DNA of 50,754 nt from Azoarcus sp. (GCA_031277975.1 JAITLI010000007.1:1-50754); one strand, 5' to 3'; shown: positions 27,619-36,356, counted from the stretch's first letter. Notes: generated by a model not told the origin, from the letters alone. A program made the numbers and translations.

Positions 27619-27710
27619 ACGCGCGTTCCGAAAACAGAAATTGAAGGCTTCGGGACAAGATGGGACTGTCCGGCAAACGAAGATGATAACACGCCGCCCA
27701 CAAGGAGAAT

Positions 27711-28334
27711 TCACCTTCCGGATATTGCGTTTGTCATCGAAAGGTAACATTGGTGCAAAATGTCGACCCGGGCGTGGAGCACCGCGCGCGCGCCGCTGTT
27801 GTCGATGATGTCGTCGGCGGCGGCAAGCCGCGCTTCACGGCTTGCCTGCGCGGCGAGGATCGTTTCGACTTCGGCGGCGGACAGGCCGTCGCGCCGGATG
27901 ACGCGGGCAATCTGCAATTCGCGCGGACAATCGACCACGCAGACGCGGTCGCAACGCGCGCGCCAGCGCCCGGTTTCGATCAGCAGGGGAATATCGAGGA
28001 GCACATAGGGGCTGGCGGCGGCGGCGCAACGGCGCGCGCTGGCGGCTTCGATCAAGGGATGCAGGATGGCTTCGAGGCGCGCGCGCGCGACGGCATCGCT
28101 GAAAACGAGGGCGCGCGTGCGGGCGCGATCGAGGCCGCCATCGGCGGCGATCAGCGCCTCGCCGAACGCCGCGCGCAGGGCGGGAATGGCCGCGCCGCCG
28201 GGCGCGGTCAGTTCGCGGGAAAGCGCGTCGGCGTCGATGACGACGATACCGTGGCTGGCGAAGCGCGCCGCGACGGCGCTCTTGCCGCTGCCGATGCCGC
28301 CGGTGAGGCCGATCCTCAGCGCGCCGCCGCTCAT
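27711..28334 (-). CDS. coaE: Dephospho-CoA kinase CoaE
   Basis: 207 residues. Phosphorylates the 3'-OH of dephospho-CoA, the last step of CoA synthesis. The P-loop is GLTGGIGSGKSAV and the substrate region has DADALSRELT. YVLLDIPLLIETGRW and QIARVIRRDGLSAAEV are also characteristic. The ATG at 28334 overlaps the TGA of the SPOR gene (ATGA). Together with coaX 700 bp upstream it makes two CoA-pathway genes in one transcription unit. Confidence 0.95.
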   Translation of the reverse strand: MSGGALRIGLTGGIGSGKSAVAARFASHGIVVIDADALSRELTAPGGAAIPALRAAFGEALIAADGGLDRARTRALVFSDAVARARLEAILHPLIEAASARRCAAAASPYVLLDIPLLIETGRWRARCDRVCVVDCPRELQIARVIRRDGLSAAEVETILAAQASREARLAAADDIIDNSGARAVLHARVDILHQCYLSMTNAISGR

Positions 28335-29020
28335 GACTGGCACGACCCATAGCGTCTGGCGAAAGTCTGGCCGGCCAGCGCGGCGTCAAGCTCTTCCGCG
28401 CTGGCCGTGACTTCGACGCGGCTCTCGGTGACGGTGCGCTCTTCGATACCGACGTTTTTCACGCCCATGCCGCGCAACGTCCCGAGATGGCGCGTGGCAT
28501 TCTGCTTTGTCTTGAACAGGCCGAGCGAAATGGCGTACTGGTTGGGGCTGGACTCCTGGACGAAAATATCCTTGCCGGTGATGCCCATGGCGCGCAGGCT
28601 GCGCTCCAGATTCCGGGCGGCCTCGCGGCTGGCCAGCGGCGGGATGCGCACGTTCCATAACACTGGCGTCTCGACATCACGCGTATTGGCATCCAGGCCG
28701 GCGGAGGCCAGCAGCGCCAGCAAACGGTCGATCTGCGCTTTATCGAGGCCGCGCCACACCACGCACGTCCGGGAGCCGGATGCCTGCGCGCGCGGAGAAG
28801 AGGACGGCGCGGGCGGCGCGATCTGGATGATCGCGGGTTCCGCGTCCGGCGGGGCGGTACGGCCAAGAATTTTTATACGTTCAGGATATAGCTGCCTGTC
28901 GAGGCGTTCAGGCTCCGTCACATCGGACTGCCGGTCGATGCCGAACCACCCATGCGCGGCGGCGAAGACCAGCACATTGAGCAACACGAGGAGGATGGCG
29001 AAAAAACGCAATGTCGTCAT
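28331..29020 (-). CDS. SPOR-domain membrane protein
   Basis: 229 residues. An N-terminal membrane anchor (residues ~4-24, LRFFAILLVLLNVLVFAAAH) is followed by a Pro/Ser linker and a C-terminal SPOR-like domain (~120-200, with PLASREAARNLERSLRAMG and YAISLGLFKTKQNATRHLG). SPOR domains bind denuded peptidoglycan at the division septum. The protein is therefore probably a periplasmic septal factor, and its exact partner is unknown. The gene starts 6 nt after coaX and overlaps coaE, a birA-coaX-SPOR order that recurs in betaproteobacteria. Confidence 0.8.
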   Translation of the reverse strand: MTTLRFFAILLVLLNVLVFAAAHGWFGIDRQSDVTEPERLDRQLYPERIKILGRTAPPDAEPAIIQIAPPAPSSSPRAQASGSRTCVVWRGLDKAQIDRLLALLASAGLDANTRDVETPVLWNVRIPPLASREAARNLERSLRAMGITGKDIFVQESSPNQYAISLGLFKTKQNATRHLGTLRGMGVKNVGIEERTVTESRVEVTASAEELDAALAGQTFARRYGSCQS

Positions 29021-29026
29021 GGCATC

Positions 29027-29740
29027 TCAGGCGGCGCGGGCGATCCGGTATAAACCATCGAGGACGATGTTTTCGACTCGCTGGAATGGAATATCGAGCA
29101 GCGGATCGATTTCGTCGGCGTTGCCGCCGCTGAGCAGGCACACGGCGGAGGCGTCGCTCATGTGGCGAAAGACGCGCTCGATCGCCCCCGCCTGCGCGCT
29201 GAGGCAACCCGAAATGATGGCGTCGGCGGTATCGCGCGGGCGGGTGCGATACCGTCCCGCCAATGGCGGCAACTGCGCCGTGCCCTCGCTGAGCGCCTGC
29301 CGCATCAATGCCACGCCGGGAAGAATCATGCCGCCGACGAAGCGCCCGTCGGCGGCCAAGATGTCCAGCGTAGTCGCCGTACCCGCCATGACCATCAGCA
29401 CGGCGGTGTCGGGGTGGCGGCCGCGCGCGCCGATCAACCCTGCCCAGCGGTCGGCCCCGAGCCGCGCCGGATGCACATACATATTGCGCACGCCGCAACG
29501 CTGCGCGCTGGAACCGACCCATTCCAGCGCAAGTCCCCGGCGAACGACCATCGCTGCCAGCGCCTCGCCTTTCGCGGGACCGGCGACGTTGCAGCCCAGC
29601 ACGCGAGTAATGCCGGGCGTCTCGATGCACGCCGCCAGTTCGGCGGTGGCATCGTGCGTACACGCGCCCGAGGCATACACACTTTCCCCGACGAGACGCC
29701 ATTTGATCCGGCTGTTACCGGCGTCGATGAGCAGCATCAT
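29027..29740 (-). CDS. coaX: Type III pantothenate kinase CoaX
   Basis: 237 residues, an ASKHA-fold kinase for the first step of CoA synthesis, unlike the unrelated CoaA. Signature elements are MMLLIDAGNSRIKW (Asp6), the GADRWAGLIGARG loop that binds pantothenate, MAGTATTLDIL and GGMILPGVALM. The ATG overlaps the birA TGA by 4 bp. The same-strand neighbours coaE and birA place cofactor genes together. Confidence 0.94.
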   Translation of the reverse strand: MMLLIDAGNSRIKWRLVGESVYASGACTHDATAELAACIETPGITRVLGCNVAGPAKGEALAAMVVRRGLALEWVGSSAQRCGVRNMYVHPARLGADRWAGLIGARGRHPDTAVLMVMAGTATTLDILAADGRFVGGMILPGVALMRQALSEGTAQLPPLAGRYRTRPRDTADAIISGCLSAQAGAIERVFRHMSDASAVCLLSGGNADEIDPLLDIPFQRVENIVLDGLYRIARAA

Positions 29741-30564
29741 GACGCCAACCGCAAGGAAACTTCGCCCGCGAGCACGCGGCGCGTCCCCTCATCGCCGCGC
29801 ACGAGCAAGGCGCCATCTTCATCCACGCCCAGGCACAGGCCGGCGATGTCCGTCCCTTCTCCGCTCACCCGCACCGGCAGGCTGGCGAAAGCATTGCGCC
29901 GCTGCCACGCGCCGCGCAGCAGATCGAAACCGGCACAGGCATAAGTCGTCAGCACGGGGTGGAGTTCGGCGAGGATGGCGGCAAGCAGGACTTCGCGCGC
30001 CGGAAGCGCTCCATTCAATTCGCCGGCAAGATCGGCGACGCCCTCCTGGCCGGAGATGACGGCCCCGGCGGGCAAGCGCATATTGATACCGATACCGATG
30101 ACCGCGGCGAGCGCGCGATCGCGTCCCGGCAGCAACTCCACCAGCACCCCGGCAAGCTTTGCGCCATGCGCCAGCACATCATTGGGCCATTTCAACGCCA
30201 CGGCGGGCACGCCCAGCTTCTCCAGCGCCCGCGCCAGCGCCAACCCCACCGCCAGCGACAACCCGGCGGGCGCGGGAGCGCCCGGCGCGAAGCGCCACAG
30301 CACCGAAAACGTCAGACTCGCGTCCGGCCACGCCAGCCATGCCCGCCCGCGCCGCCCGCGCCCGGCGCTCTGCCGAGTAGCGACAAGCACATGCGCGCGG
30401 CCATCGTCATCGGGAGGCGCTTCCAGCAAGGCGGAATTGGTCGATGCGCAATGCGCCACCCAGCGGACAGCAAAAGCCCCCGCGAGCGGCCCAAGGCAAG
30501 CCGAGAGCGCGGCAAGATCGGGCGCGGGCATGGCGGAAGAGAGAGTTTCGTGCGGAACGTTCAT
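29737..30564 (-). CDS. birA: Biotin-[acetyl-CoA-carboxylase] ligase, no DNA-binding domain
   Basis: 275 residues that begin straight into the ligase domain (VRWVAHCASTNSALLE). They include the biotinyl-AMP loop GRGRRGRAW, KWPNDVL and the C-terminal SH3-like domain. The winged helix-turn-helix of bifunctional BirA is absent, making this a group I enzyme that biotinylates carboxylases but should not repress transcription. That matters here because the bioFHCD genes lie just upstream on the same strand. A Met at codon 12 (30531) is an alternative start. Confidence 0.92.
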   Translation of the reverse strand: MNVPHETLSSAMPAPDLAALSACLGPLAGAFAVRWVAHCASTNSALLEAPPDDDGRAHVLVATRQSAGRGRRGRAWLAWPDASLTFSVLWRFAPGAPAPAGLSLAVGLALARALEKLGVPAVALKWPNDVLAHGAKLAGVLVELLPGRDRALAAVIGIGINMRLPAGAVISGQEGVADLAGELNGALPAREVLLAAILAELHPVLTTYACAGFDLLRGAWQRRNAFASLPVRVSGEGTDIAGLCLGVDEDGALLVRGDEGTRRVLAGEVSLRLAS

Positions 30565-30683
30565 GAGCTTTCGGCAAAAATATCGCGGAATTATCCCATT
30601 CGCGGCACAAAAAAGCGTGAAGGATTGAATCGCGCCGTCTCATGCCACCAACGGCTTGGCGATCGAGCTGGAAAGACCGCCTG

Positions 30684-31361
30684 TCAGGCGGGCAGCGTGA
30701 TGAATTGCGCCAGTCCGGCGGGATCCGCGCCGGGAGCGTAGGGGAGCGCGCCCAGAAGCGGCGCGTCGATGCGCCGGCACAAGGTAGCGATGTTGCTGTC
30801 GTGGTACGGCATGTCCGGCTGGATGCTGTTGGCGACCCAGCCCGCCAGCCGCAGGTTGCGGTTGGCGATGGCTTCGGCGGTGAGCAGCGCGTGGTTGATG
30901 CAGCCCAGGCGCATGCCGACCACGAGAATGATGGGCAGCCCCAGTTCGCGGGCGACAACCGCGCAGTCGATATGTTCATCCAGAGGGACGAGGAAGCCGC
31001 CCGCGCCTTCAACAATCAAGCGCTCGCAACGCTGGCGCAGTCTTGTGAACGCCTGCTTGATGCGCGCGGGTTCGATGTGGATGTTTTCTTCCCTGGCCGC
31101 GATGTGCGGGGCGACCGGAGGGCGCAGGCAGTAAGGATTGATGAGTTCGATGCCGGGATCGAAACTGCCGGCGGCGCGCAGGCGGGCGGCGTCTTCGTTG
31201 ATGAGCTTGCCGTTGCATTTCGCAGCGCCCGCCGCCACCGGCTTCATGCCGAGGGTGAAATAGCCCTGCGCGCGCGCGGCGTGGATGAGGACGCAAGCGG
31301 CGAGGGTTTTGCCGACTTCGGTATCGGTTCCGGTGACGAACCAGGCGCGGAACTCATTCAT
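30684..31361 (-). CDS. bioD: Dethiobiotin synthetase BioD
   Basis: 225 residues, ATP-dependent closure of the ureido ring of dethiobiotin. The N-terminus carries the P-loop FVTGTDTEVGKTLAA, followed by LGMKPVAAG and VEGAGGFLVPLDEH. The ATG overlaps the bioC stop by 4 bp. It is the last gene of the biotin block. A short GC-rich inverted sequence spans its stop codon, too weak to call a terminator. bioA and bioB are not in the window. Confidence 0.95.
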   Translation of the reverse strand: MNEFRAWFVTGTDTEVGKTLAACVLIHAARAQGYFTLGMKPVAAGAAKCNGKLINEDAARLRAAGSFDPGIELINPYCLRPPVAPHIAAREENIHIEPARIKQAFTRLRQRCERLIVEGAGGFLVPLDEHIDCAVVARELGLPIILVVGMRLGCINHALLTAEAIANRNLRLAGWVANSIQPDMPYHDSNIATLCRRIDAPLLGALPYAPGADPAGLAQFITLPA

Positions 31362-32152
31362 GGGGGTTTCCTCAGGGCGAGCAGGATCAAGTCATAGGTG
31401 GCGGGCAAGGTGCCATCGGGGCGACGAAATGTTTCGTAGGCGGATTGCAGCGTTTGCCAGCCGCGGCGGCCAAGCGGCGTTTTCCGCCGCTTTTCGCCGA
31501 CAGTGCGCGCGCCGATGGCCTTGATGTTACCAAGGAGCGTGCGCAAATCAGCGGCAAGGTCGCGGAGCGGTTCCTGTGCGCTGGACAGGATGGAAAGACC
31601 GGCGGCACGTGCGGCATCGCGCCAATGCCCGGCGCTGGCGAAGTCGATGACGTGCGCGGCATCGTCTACGGCGGCGAAGGCGGCGCGCAATTCATGCAGC
31701 GTGCGCGGGCCAAGAGTGGCGATCCACGCCGCACCCCCCGGCGCCAGCACGCGCGCGGCTTCGGCGAGCGCCGTTGCCGGGGCGCACCATTGCAGGGCGA
31801 GACTCGACCAATAGAGATCGACGGAGGCATCGGCGAGCGGCAAACGCTCGACGTCGGCGCACAGGAGGGCCGTGCCGGAGGCGCGCGCGCGCGCGAGCAT
31901 CGCGGCGGAAAAATCGACGGCAATGCAATGCGCGCGCGGAAAATGCGCCATCAGTCCGGAAAGTGCCTGTCCGGTACCGCAACCGGCATCGAGCATGCGG
32001 CACACATGGGCGGGGCGGGGGCACGTCCGGGCGAAATCGAAAAGGCGCGCCGCCGCTTCGCGTTGCACGCGGGCGGCGCCGTCGTAAGCCGGGGCGGCGC
32101 GCTCGAAGGCGCGGCGGACTTCGCGCTTGCGGGGGGAGTCGGCGGCGGTCAC
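31358..32152 (-). CDS. bioC: Malonyl-ACP O-methyltransferase BioC
   Basis: 264 residues, class I SAM methyltransferase that caps malonyl-ACP to start pimelate assembly. Conserved parts are the N-terminal KREVRRAFERAAPAYDGAA, SAM motif I LDAGCGTGQALSGL, and the WSSLALQWC segment characteristic of BioC. The GTG at 32152 is chosen because it overlaps the bioH TGA (GTGA). The frame upstream has no conserved content and runs through bioH. The C-terminal RRPDGTLPATYDLILL is typical. Confidence 0.92.
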   Translation of the reverse strand: MTAADSPRKREVRRAFERAAPAYDGAARVQREAAARLFDFARTCPRPAHVCRMLDAGCGTGQALSGLMAHFPRAHCIAVDFSAAMLARARASGTALLCADVERLPLADASVDLYWSSLALQWCAPATALAEAARVLAPGGAAWIATLGPRTLHELRAAFAAVDDAAHVIDFASAGHWRDAARAAGLSILSSAQEPLRDLAADLRTLLGNIKAIGARTVGEKRRKTPLGRRGWQTLQSAYETFRRPDGTLPATYDLILLALRKPP

Positions 32153-32937
32153 GGCGGAGCGCCGTTCGCGTCCAGATGCGCGCGAATCAGGGCGGCGCAT
32201 TCGGCGGGACTTGAGAGCGGCAACGCATGACCACGGTTTTCCAGCAGGGTCAGGCGGGCGCGGGGCAGCGCGCCGGCGAGCCAGTGCGCGGCGGCGGGCG
32301 GCATCAGCGCGTCGCCAGCGCCATGGATGATGTGGACAGGCTGGGCGATGGCCGCGAGGCCGGAGCGGAGATCGGCGGCGGCGAGGATGCGCAGCCCGTC
32401 GGCGAGCGCGGGGCGGGGCGGGGCGGGATCGGGATGCGGAACGCAGGCGGCGGCGAGCCGGGGGAGCAACTGGCGGCGGGCGTCGTCGCCCAAGGTTTGC
32501 AGGGCGAGGAAGCGGCGCAGCGTGGCCGCCGGGCGTCGCTCGTAATCGTCGATGAAAGCCTCGACCGTCGCGGCGTCCAGCCCGTGCGGCCAATCGGGCG
32601 CCGCGACGAAGCGGGCCGTGGCGCCGATCAGGATCAGGCGGGCGACGCGCTCGGGCTGGATGCGGGCGAGTTCGAGCGCGAGCAGCGCGCCCAGCGACCA
32701 GCCGATGAGCGCGGCGCCGGCGGGCAGGGCGGGAGCAAGCGCTTCGGCCCAGGCGGCGAGGGAGGCCCCTCCGGGGCTGGCCGCGTGCGCGCCGTGGCCG
32801 GGCAGGGCGGGGGCGTGGATTTCGACGGCATGGCCGCTTTCGCCCAGCGCCGCGATCGATGCTTGCCAGATCGCTGGCGTCATCGCCCATCCATGCAGGA
32901 ACAGCAATGGCGTCTTGCCTTTTCCCGGACCGCTCAC
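32149..32937 (-). CDS. bioH: Pimeloyl-ACP methyl ester carboxylesterase BioH
   Basis: 262 residues, alpha/beta hydrolase that removes the methyl cap from pimeloyl-ACP methyl ester, ending the BioC-initiated detour. The nucleophile elbow is GWSLG (Ser81), the acid is in HGAGDALMP (Asp209) and the histidine in NRGHALP (His237). LLFLHGWAMTPAIW forms the oxyanion region. The GTG at 32937 overlaps the bioF TGA. It is translationally coupled on both sides. Confidence 0.92.
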   Translation of the reverse strand: MSGPGKGKTPLLFLHGWAMTPAIWQASIAALGESGHAVEIHAPALPGHGAHAASPGGASLAAWAEALAPALPAGAALIGWSLGALLALELARIQPERVARLILIGATARFVAAPDWPHGLDAATVEAFIDDYERRPAATLRRFLALQTLGDDARRQLLPRLAAACVPHPDPAPPRPALADGLRILAAADLRSGLAAIAQPVHIIHGAGDALMPPAAAHWLAGALPRARLTLLENRGHALPLSSPAECAALIRAHLDANGAPP

Positions 32938-34112
32938 AGCGTGTCTTCCAGCCGGTTGAGGGTTTCGGCCAAGCGGTCGACCTCGTCCAGCGTATGGGCC
33001 GCCGACAGCGAGATGCGCAGCCGCGCGCTGCCGGCGGGCACCGTGGGCGGACGGATCGCGGGCACCCACAGCCCCTCGTCCATCAGCGTGGCGGCAAGCG
33101 CCAAGGCGGCGGCGTTGTCGCCGACGATGAGAGGCTGGATCGGCGTGCGCGAGGGCAGGAGCCGCCAGCGTTTCTGTGCCAGGCCACTGGCGAGGCGGTC
33201 GATGAGCCTGGCGAGATGAGCGCGGCGCGCGTCGCCCGCGGCGATGAGATCGAGGCTGGCGAGTAGCGCGTGCGCCAGCGCCGGAGGCGAGCCGGTGGTA
33301 AAAATGTAGGTGCGCGTTTTTTGCATCAACCATTCGATGACCTCCTCCGCACCCGCAACGAAAGCGCCCGCGACCCCGGCGGCCTTGGACAGCGTGCCAA
33401 CCTGGATGAGCCGCCAGCTTTCGGCCTCGTTGCCGGGCAGTCCCGCCTCGGCGAGCGCGCCGCGTCCCCGCGGCCCAAGCACTCCGAAACCATGGGCATC
33501 ATCGATCAACAGCCAGGCATCGAAGCGTCTGGCGAGCGCCATCAGCTCGCGCAGGGGCGCGACGTCGCCATCCATGCTGAATACAGCGTCGCTCACGATG
33601 AGCTTCGTTGGCGCCTCGCTCGCGGCCAGCAGGCGTTCGAGCGCGGCGAGATCGAGATGCGGATAGCGGTGCGCCCCGGCGCGCGACAGTAGCATACCGT
33701 CGATGAGCGAAGCGTGATTCAGCCGGTCGGCGAAAATGGCGTCGCCGCGCCCGGCGAGCGCCGGGACGATACCGCAATTGGCCATGAACCCGGCGGGGAA
33801 GACAAGCGCCCGTTCGCGCCCGGTAAACGCCGCGAGCCGCTGTTCGAGATCGCGTTGCACGGTGTAATGGCCGGACACCAGATGGGACGCGCCCGCGCCC
33901 GCACCCCAACGCCGCGCCCCCTCGGCGAGCGCTTCGGCGAGCCTGGGTTCCCCGGCGAGACCGAGGTAATCATTGCTGCAAAAGGCGATACACGCCTTGC
34001 CGCCGATGAGGACGCGGGGCGAGCATGGTTGCTCGTTGTCGCGGCGGACGCGGCGCAGATGCGCGCGGTCGAGCGCGGCGAGCGCGGCGCGCAGATGGTC
34101 GAGACGATTCAT
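32934..34112 (-). CDS. bioF: 8-amino-7-oxononanoate synthase BioF
   Basis: 392 residues, PLP enzyme joining pimeloyl-ACP (or CoA) and alanine. The PLP lysine is Lys243 in VGTLSKAAGVAG. DDAHGFGVLG, SNDYLGLA, GSHLVSGHY-like ASHLVSGHYTVQRDLE and SDAVFSMDGDVAPL are all canonical. The ATG at 34112 gives the standard N-terminus. The open frame extends 58 codons upstream without conservation. It is first in the bioF-bioH-bioC-bioD block, whose junctions all overlap by 4 bp. Confidence 0.95.
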   Translation of the reverse strand: MNRLDHLRAALAALDRAHLRRVRRDNEQPCSPRVLIGGKACIAFCSNDYLGLAGEPRLAEALAEGARRWGAGAGASHLVSGHYTVQRDLEQRLAAFTGRERALVFPAGFMANCGIVPALAGRGDAIFADRLNHASLIDGMLLSRAGAHRYPHLDLAALERLLAASEAPTKLIVSDAVFSMDGDVAPLRELMALARRFDAWLLIDDAHGFGVLGPRGRGALAEAGLPGNEAESWRLIQVGTLSKAAGVAGAFVAGAEEVIEWLMQKTRTYIFTTGSPPALAHALLASLDLIAAGDARRAHLARLIDRLASGLAQKRWRLLPSRTPIQPLIVGDNAAALALAATLMDEGLWVPAIRPPTVPAGSARLRISLSAAHTLDEVDRLAETLNRLEDTL

Positions 34113-34267
34113 GCCGCCGCCTTGCCGGGCGCAGCTCCGGCGGCGGGCGGACACCGCCCCCGCGACCGTGCGCGCCGCCGGTTTTTCCGCGATGTCCGCC
34201 GCGATGCGATGGCGATGTATTTCCCTTTTGTCAAAATATGTGATTTTCGACATGACCGGCCCGCGCC

Positions 34268-34296
34268 ATTCTAACGGGTTGCCCAACCCCTTTCAA
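34268..34296 (-). promoter_or_regulatory. Sigma70 promoter of the bio operon with inverted repeat in the spacer
   Basis: On the minus strand TTGAAA (34296-34291) and TAGAAT (34273-34268) are 17 bp apart. The spacer contains GGGTTG-GG-CAACCC, a perfect 6-bp inverted repeat (34276-34289) placed where a repressor would block polymerase. The 5' leader to bioF would be about 150 nt. Since BirA here has no DNA-binding domain, a separate regulator would be needed to use this operator. That is inference. Confidence 0.6.
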
Positions 34297-34887
34297 CGAG
34301 CCGGCCGTCGCGTTCCGTCTGTTTATAAACCTGCCTGACAAACATTTCAGGGTGTTGAGCATAGGCGGGAAGTTTCAAGAAGTATCCGCGAATGCGACGT
34401 GATGTCTTTTGAATAATTGTTCCTAAATAGGTAATTCCATAATGAGATAATGCAAAGGAGGAACCTGATGTTCCGTCATCAGTAGCCTACCGACACATGC
34501 AAAGCTGGTGACGACTTTGTGTGAAACTGTCTGGACAATGTACCTGCCCGAAAGGGTATGTCGAAACGTGAGAATCGGCAACATCTGCCAGCATCGATGC
34601 GGATGCGGGGCCAGGCTGGATGGTATGATCAACACATGTGAACTGCTGATAAACCCCGTTAATAACTTTCACAAGCCAAAGATGCTGACAGGCTTGAACC
34701 AAAAGGTAGGTGGTCGGTTGCCTCTTTTTATAGTGGAAGCACACGGACATTATGACCACCAGCGGAGAGGCGGGGTCTAACCCATCTCGTTATTCAAATG
34801 GAACACGGCAAGCCCGTATCTCTGCCCTCCGGGGCAGGCAGACCGATCGGAAGAACGCGACATTGTCAACAACCGTCCTTTCCTCAC
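34297..34887. other. Gene-free, lower-GC stretch between bioF and the nitrogenase-like operon
   Basis: Apart from the short repeat 34313-34361 no protein-coding gene is supported, and frames of up to 90 codons exist on both strands without matches I recognise. The piece from about 34430 to 34795 is distinctly less GC-rich and has RNA-like segments (CCCGAAAGGG near 34549, ACGTGAGAATCGGCAACAT near 34566, GACCACCAGCGGAGAGGCGG near 34754). These faintly recall bacterial group II intron domains, without an intron-encoded protein. The call is speculative. Confidence 0.35.
34313..34361. repeat. 49-nt imperfect direct repeat, copy 1
   Basis: Matches 49781-49829 in about 40 of 49 positions in the same orientation. 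Shared blocks include TTCCGT, TATAAAC and CTGACAAACATTTC. Both copies adjoin debris of broken genes, so the sequence may be the end of an insertion element. Confidence 0.55.
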
Positions 34888-35028
34888 GACAGCAACATCA
34901 TCGGCGCGACCAGCCTCGCACAACTGGAGGAGAACATTGGCAGCATCGACGTGCGGCTGGGTGCGGCGGTATTGGACGAAATCGAAGCAGCACACAAGCG
35001 GGCGCCCGTATCCTTGCCCGTAGCGTAG
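34888..35028 (+). pseudogene. Aldo/keto reductase, C-terminal fragment
   Basis: About 46 residues in one frame, DSNIIGATSLAQLEENIGSI then DVRLGAAVLDEIEAAHK and a stop at 35026-35028. They match the C-terminal NADPH-binding helix of aldo/keto reductases (…IIGAT-x-L-EQL-x-EN… followed by L-x-EI…). The catalytic barrel is absent upstream, where the sequence is unrelated. It is a remnant 14 bp from the 3' end of the converging nitrogenase-like operon. Confidence 0.65.
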
Positions 35029-35041
35029 CGGCAAACGCCGA

Positions 35042-36355
35042 TCATCCCGCCGCGAGTTTGCGCGCCAGCTTCTCCGCCGCCGCCCGCCGCCCTTGCCGCG
35101 CCAGCGTCAGATAGTCCGCGCCCAGCGCCACCGCGCCCCGCAAGCCGGCATACGTCCGGTCGCCGATCATCCGGTCATGCACCGGATGCGAGACGGTGAG
35201 GAGCGGCACGCCCAGTTCCCGCGCGACTTCTGTTTCGAGCGAGCTGGCGAAGATCAAATCCGCGCCGCTGCCGCACAGGAGATCGGCGATTTCGCCGCCA
35301 TCGCCCGTCGCGTGAGCCGCGCCGCCGAAGTCCACCGGGAGCGCATCTTCTTCGCCGCAATCGGTGTAGATCGCCGTCCGGATGTCGACGGCGGCGAAGC
35401 GGGAAAGAAAGCCGCCAATCCTGAGCACGGTCTCGGAATCGCCGACGATGGCGGCGCGCTTGCCCGCACCTTCGTCGAAATAACGATTCGCGGCACCGAG
35501 CAGGAAGTATTCCGCCAGCACTTCTTCCCGTTCCAGGAAACGTTCCGCGCCCGTGGCGTCCAGATCAAGCCGCTCCACCAACGCTTGCGCGAACAAGCTG
35601 ACTTCTTCGATGCCCAACGGCGCGGCGTCGAAGATCAATTGCGGAGTACCGTATTTTTTTTCCAACCGGGCGGCGATCGTTTCTCCCCAACGGGAAAAGA
35701 CCAGATTGAGAGCGGCATCCGACAATGTGCGCAGGGCGGCATGCCCGCCCGGACCGAAAAAGCTGTTGACCCGCAAACCAATGGCTTCGAGGATGCGGCG
35801 CAATTCTTCCAGATCGCCCTTGTAGTAAGGATCGCCGCCGGGGAAAAGGCCGAACAAATTCACCAGCGGGCGCTCGCCGCCTTTCTCCCGCAACCCGCGC
35901 ACCGTTTCCAGTTCCGGCAAAGCGTCGATCAGGTCGAGGAAAACGCGCGTGTAGCCGCGATGGATGTCGCCATGAAAACCAGCAATGTTGCTGCCGATGA
36001 CCTGCAAGCCTTGTTCAGCGGCCTCGCGCGCCATGCCGATGAGATCGTCCCCCACCATGGCGCACTCGCAGCTACCCACCACCACGTACAGACGGCCGTC
36101 CATCACCTTGACAGTGTTCTTGATCTGCTCGCGCAGGCGCGACCCACCGCCGAAAATCACCTGCTTGTCGATGATGTTGGAGGATGGCACGGTCTGGGCG
36201 ACGGTGTATCCACCCCTGTCCCGGTACGCCAGCGCATGTTGCATGGCGCAGCCCGCATTGGCCTGCACGATGGGAACGACGCCCTCGATGGCTTCCAGCG
36301 TCGCCAGCGCGCCGTGTAGCGCGCAGCCCGCGCGCGGATTCCTGATATTGCCCAT
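35042..36355 (-). CDS. Nitrogenase-like component 1, NifK-like subunit
   Basis: 437 residues of the nitrogenase component-1 fold. Three cysteines sit where the interface cluster ligands of NifD/NifK lie: Cys11 (PRAGCALHGA), Cys36 (QANAGCAMQH) and Cys96 (VVGSCECAMVGDDL, plus Cys98). The IFGGGSRL and NLFGLFPGGD segments and the C-terminal HPVHDRMIGD resemble NifK. A Ser replaces the cofactor-ligand Cys position (NLVFSRWGE), so no FeMo-co site is expected. The ATG at 36355 is chosen: it lies 1 nt after the upstream stop. A GTG 33 nt earlier would overlap. It is the last gene of the operon. Confidence 0.85.
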   Translation of the reverse strand: MGNIRNPRAGCALHGALATLEAIEGVVPIVQANAGCAMQHALAYRDRGGYTVAQTVPSSNIIDKQVIFGGGSRLREQIKNTVKVMDGRLYVVVGSCECAMVGDDLIGMAREAAEQGLQVIGSNIAGFHGDIHRGYTRVFLDLIDALPELETVRGLREKGGERPLVNLFGLFPGGDPYYKGDLEELRRILEAIGLRVNSFFGPGGHAALRTLSDAALNLVFSRWGETIAARLEKKYGTPQLIFDAAPLGIEEVSLFAQALVERLDLDATGAERFLEREEVLAEYFLLGAANRYFDEGAGKRAAIVGDSETVLRIGGFLSRFAAVDIRTAIYTDCGEEDALPVDFGGAAHATGDGGEIADLLCGSGADLIFASSLETEVARELGVPLLTVSHPVHDRMIGDRTYAGLRGAVALGADYLTLARQGRRAAAEKLARKLAAG

Positions 36356-36356
36356 T

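Noticed and set aside
30671-30692. Terminator at the end of bioD
   Set aside because: The short inverted sequence around the stop codon is followed by only a weak T-rich stretch, so termination cannot be claimed.
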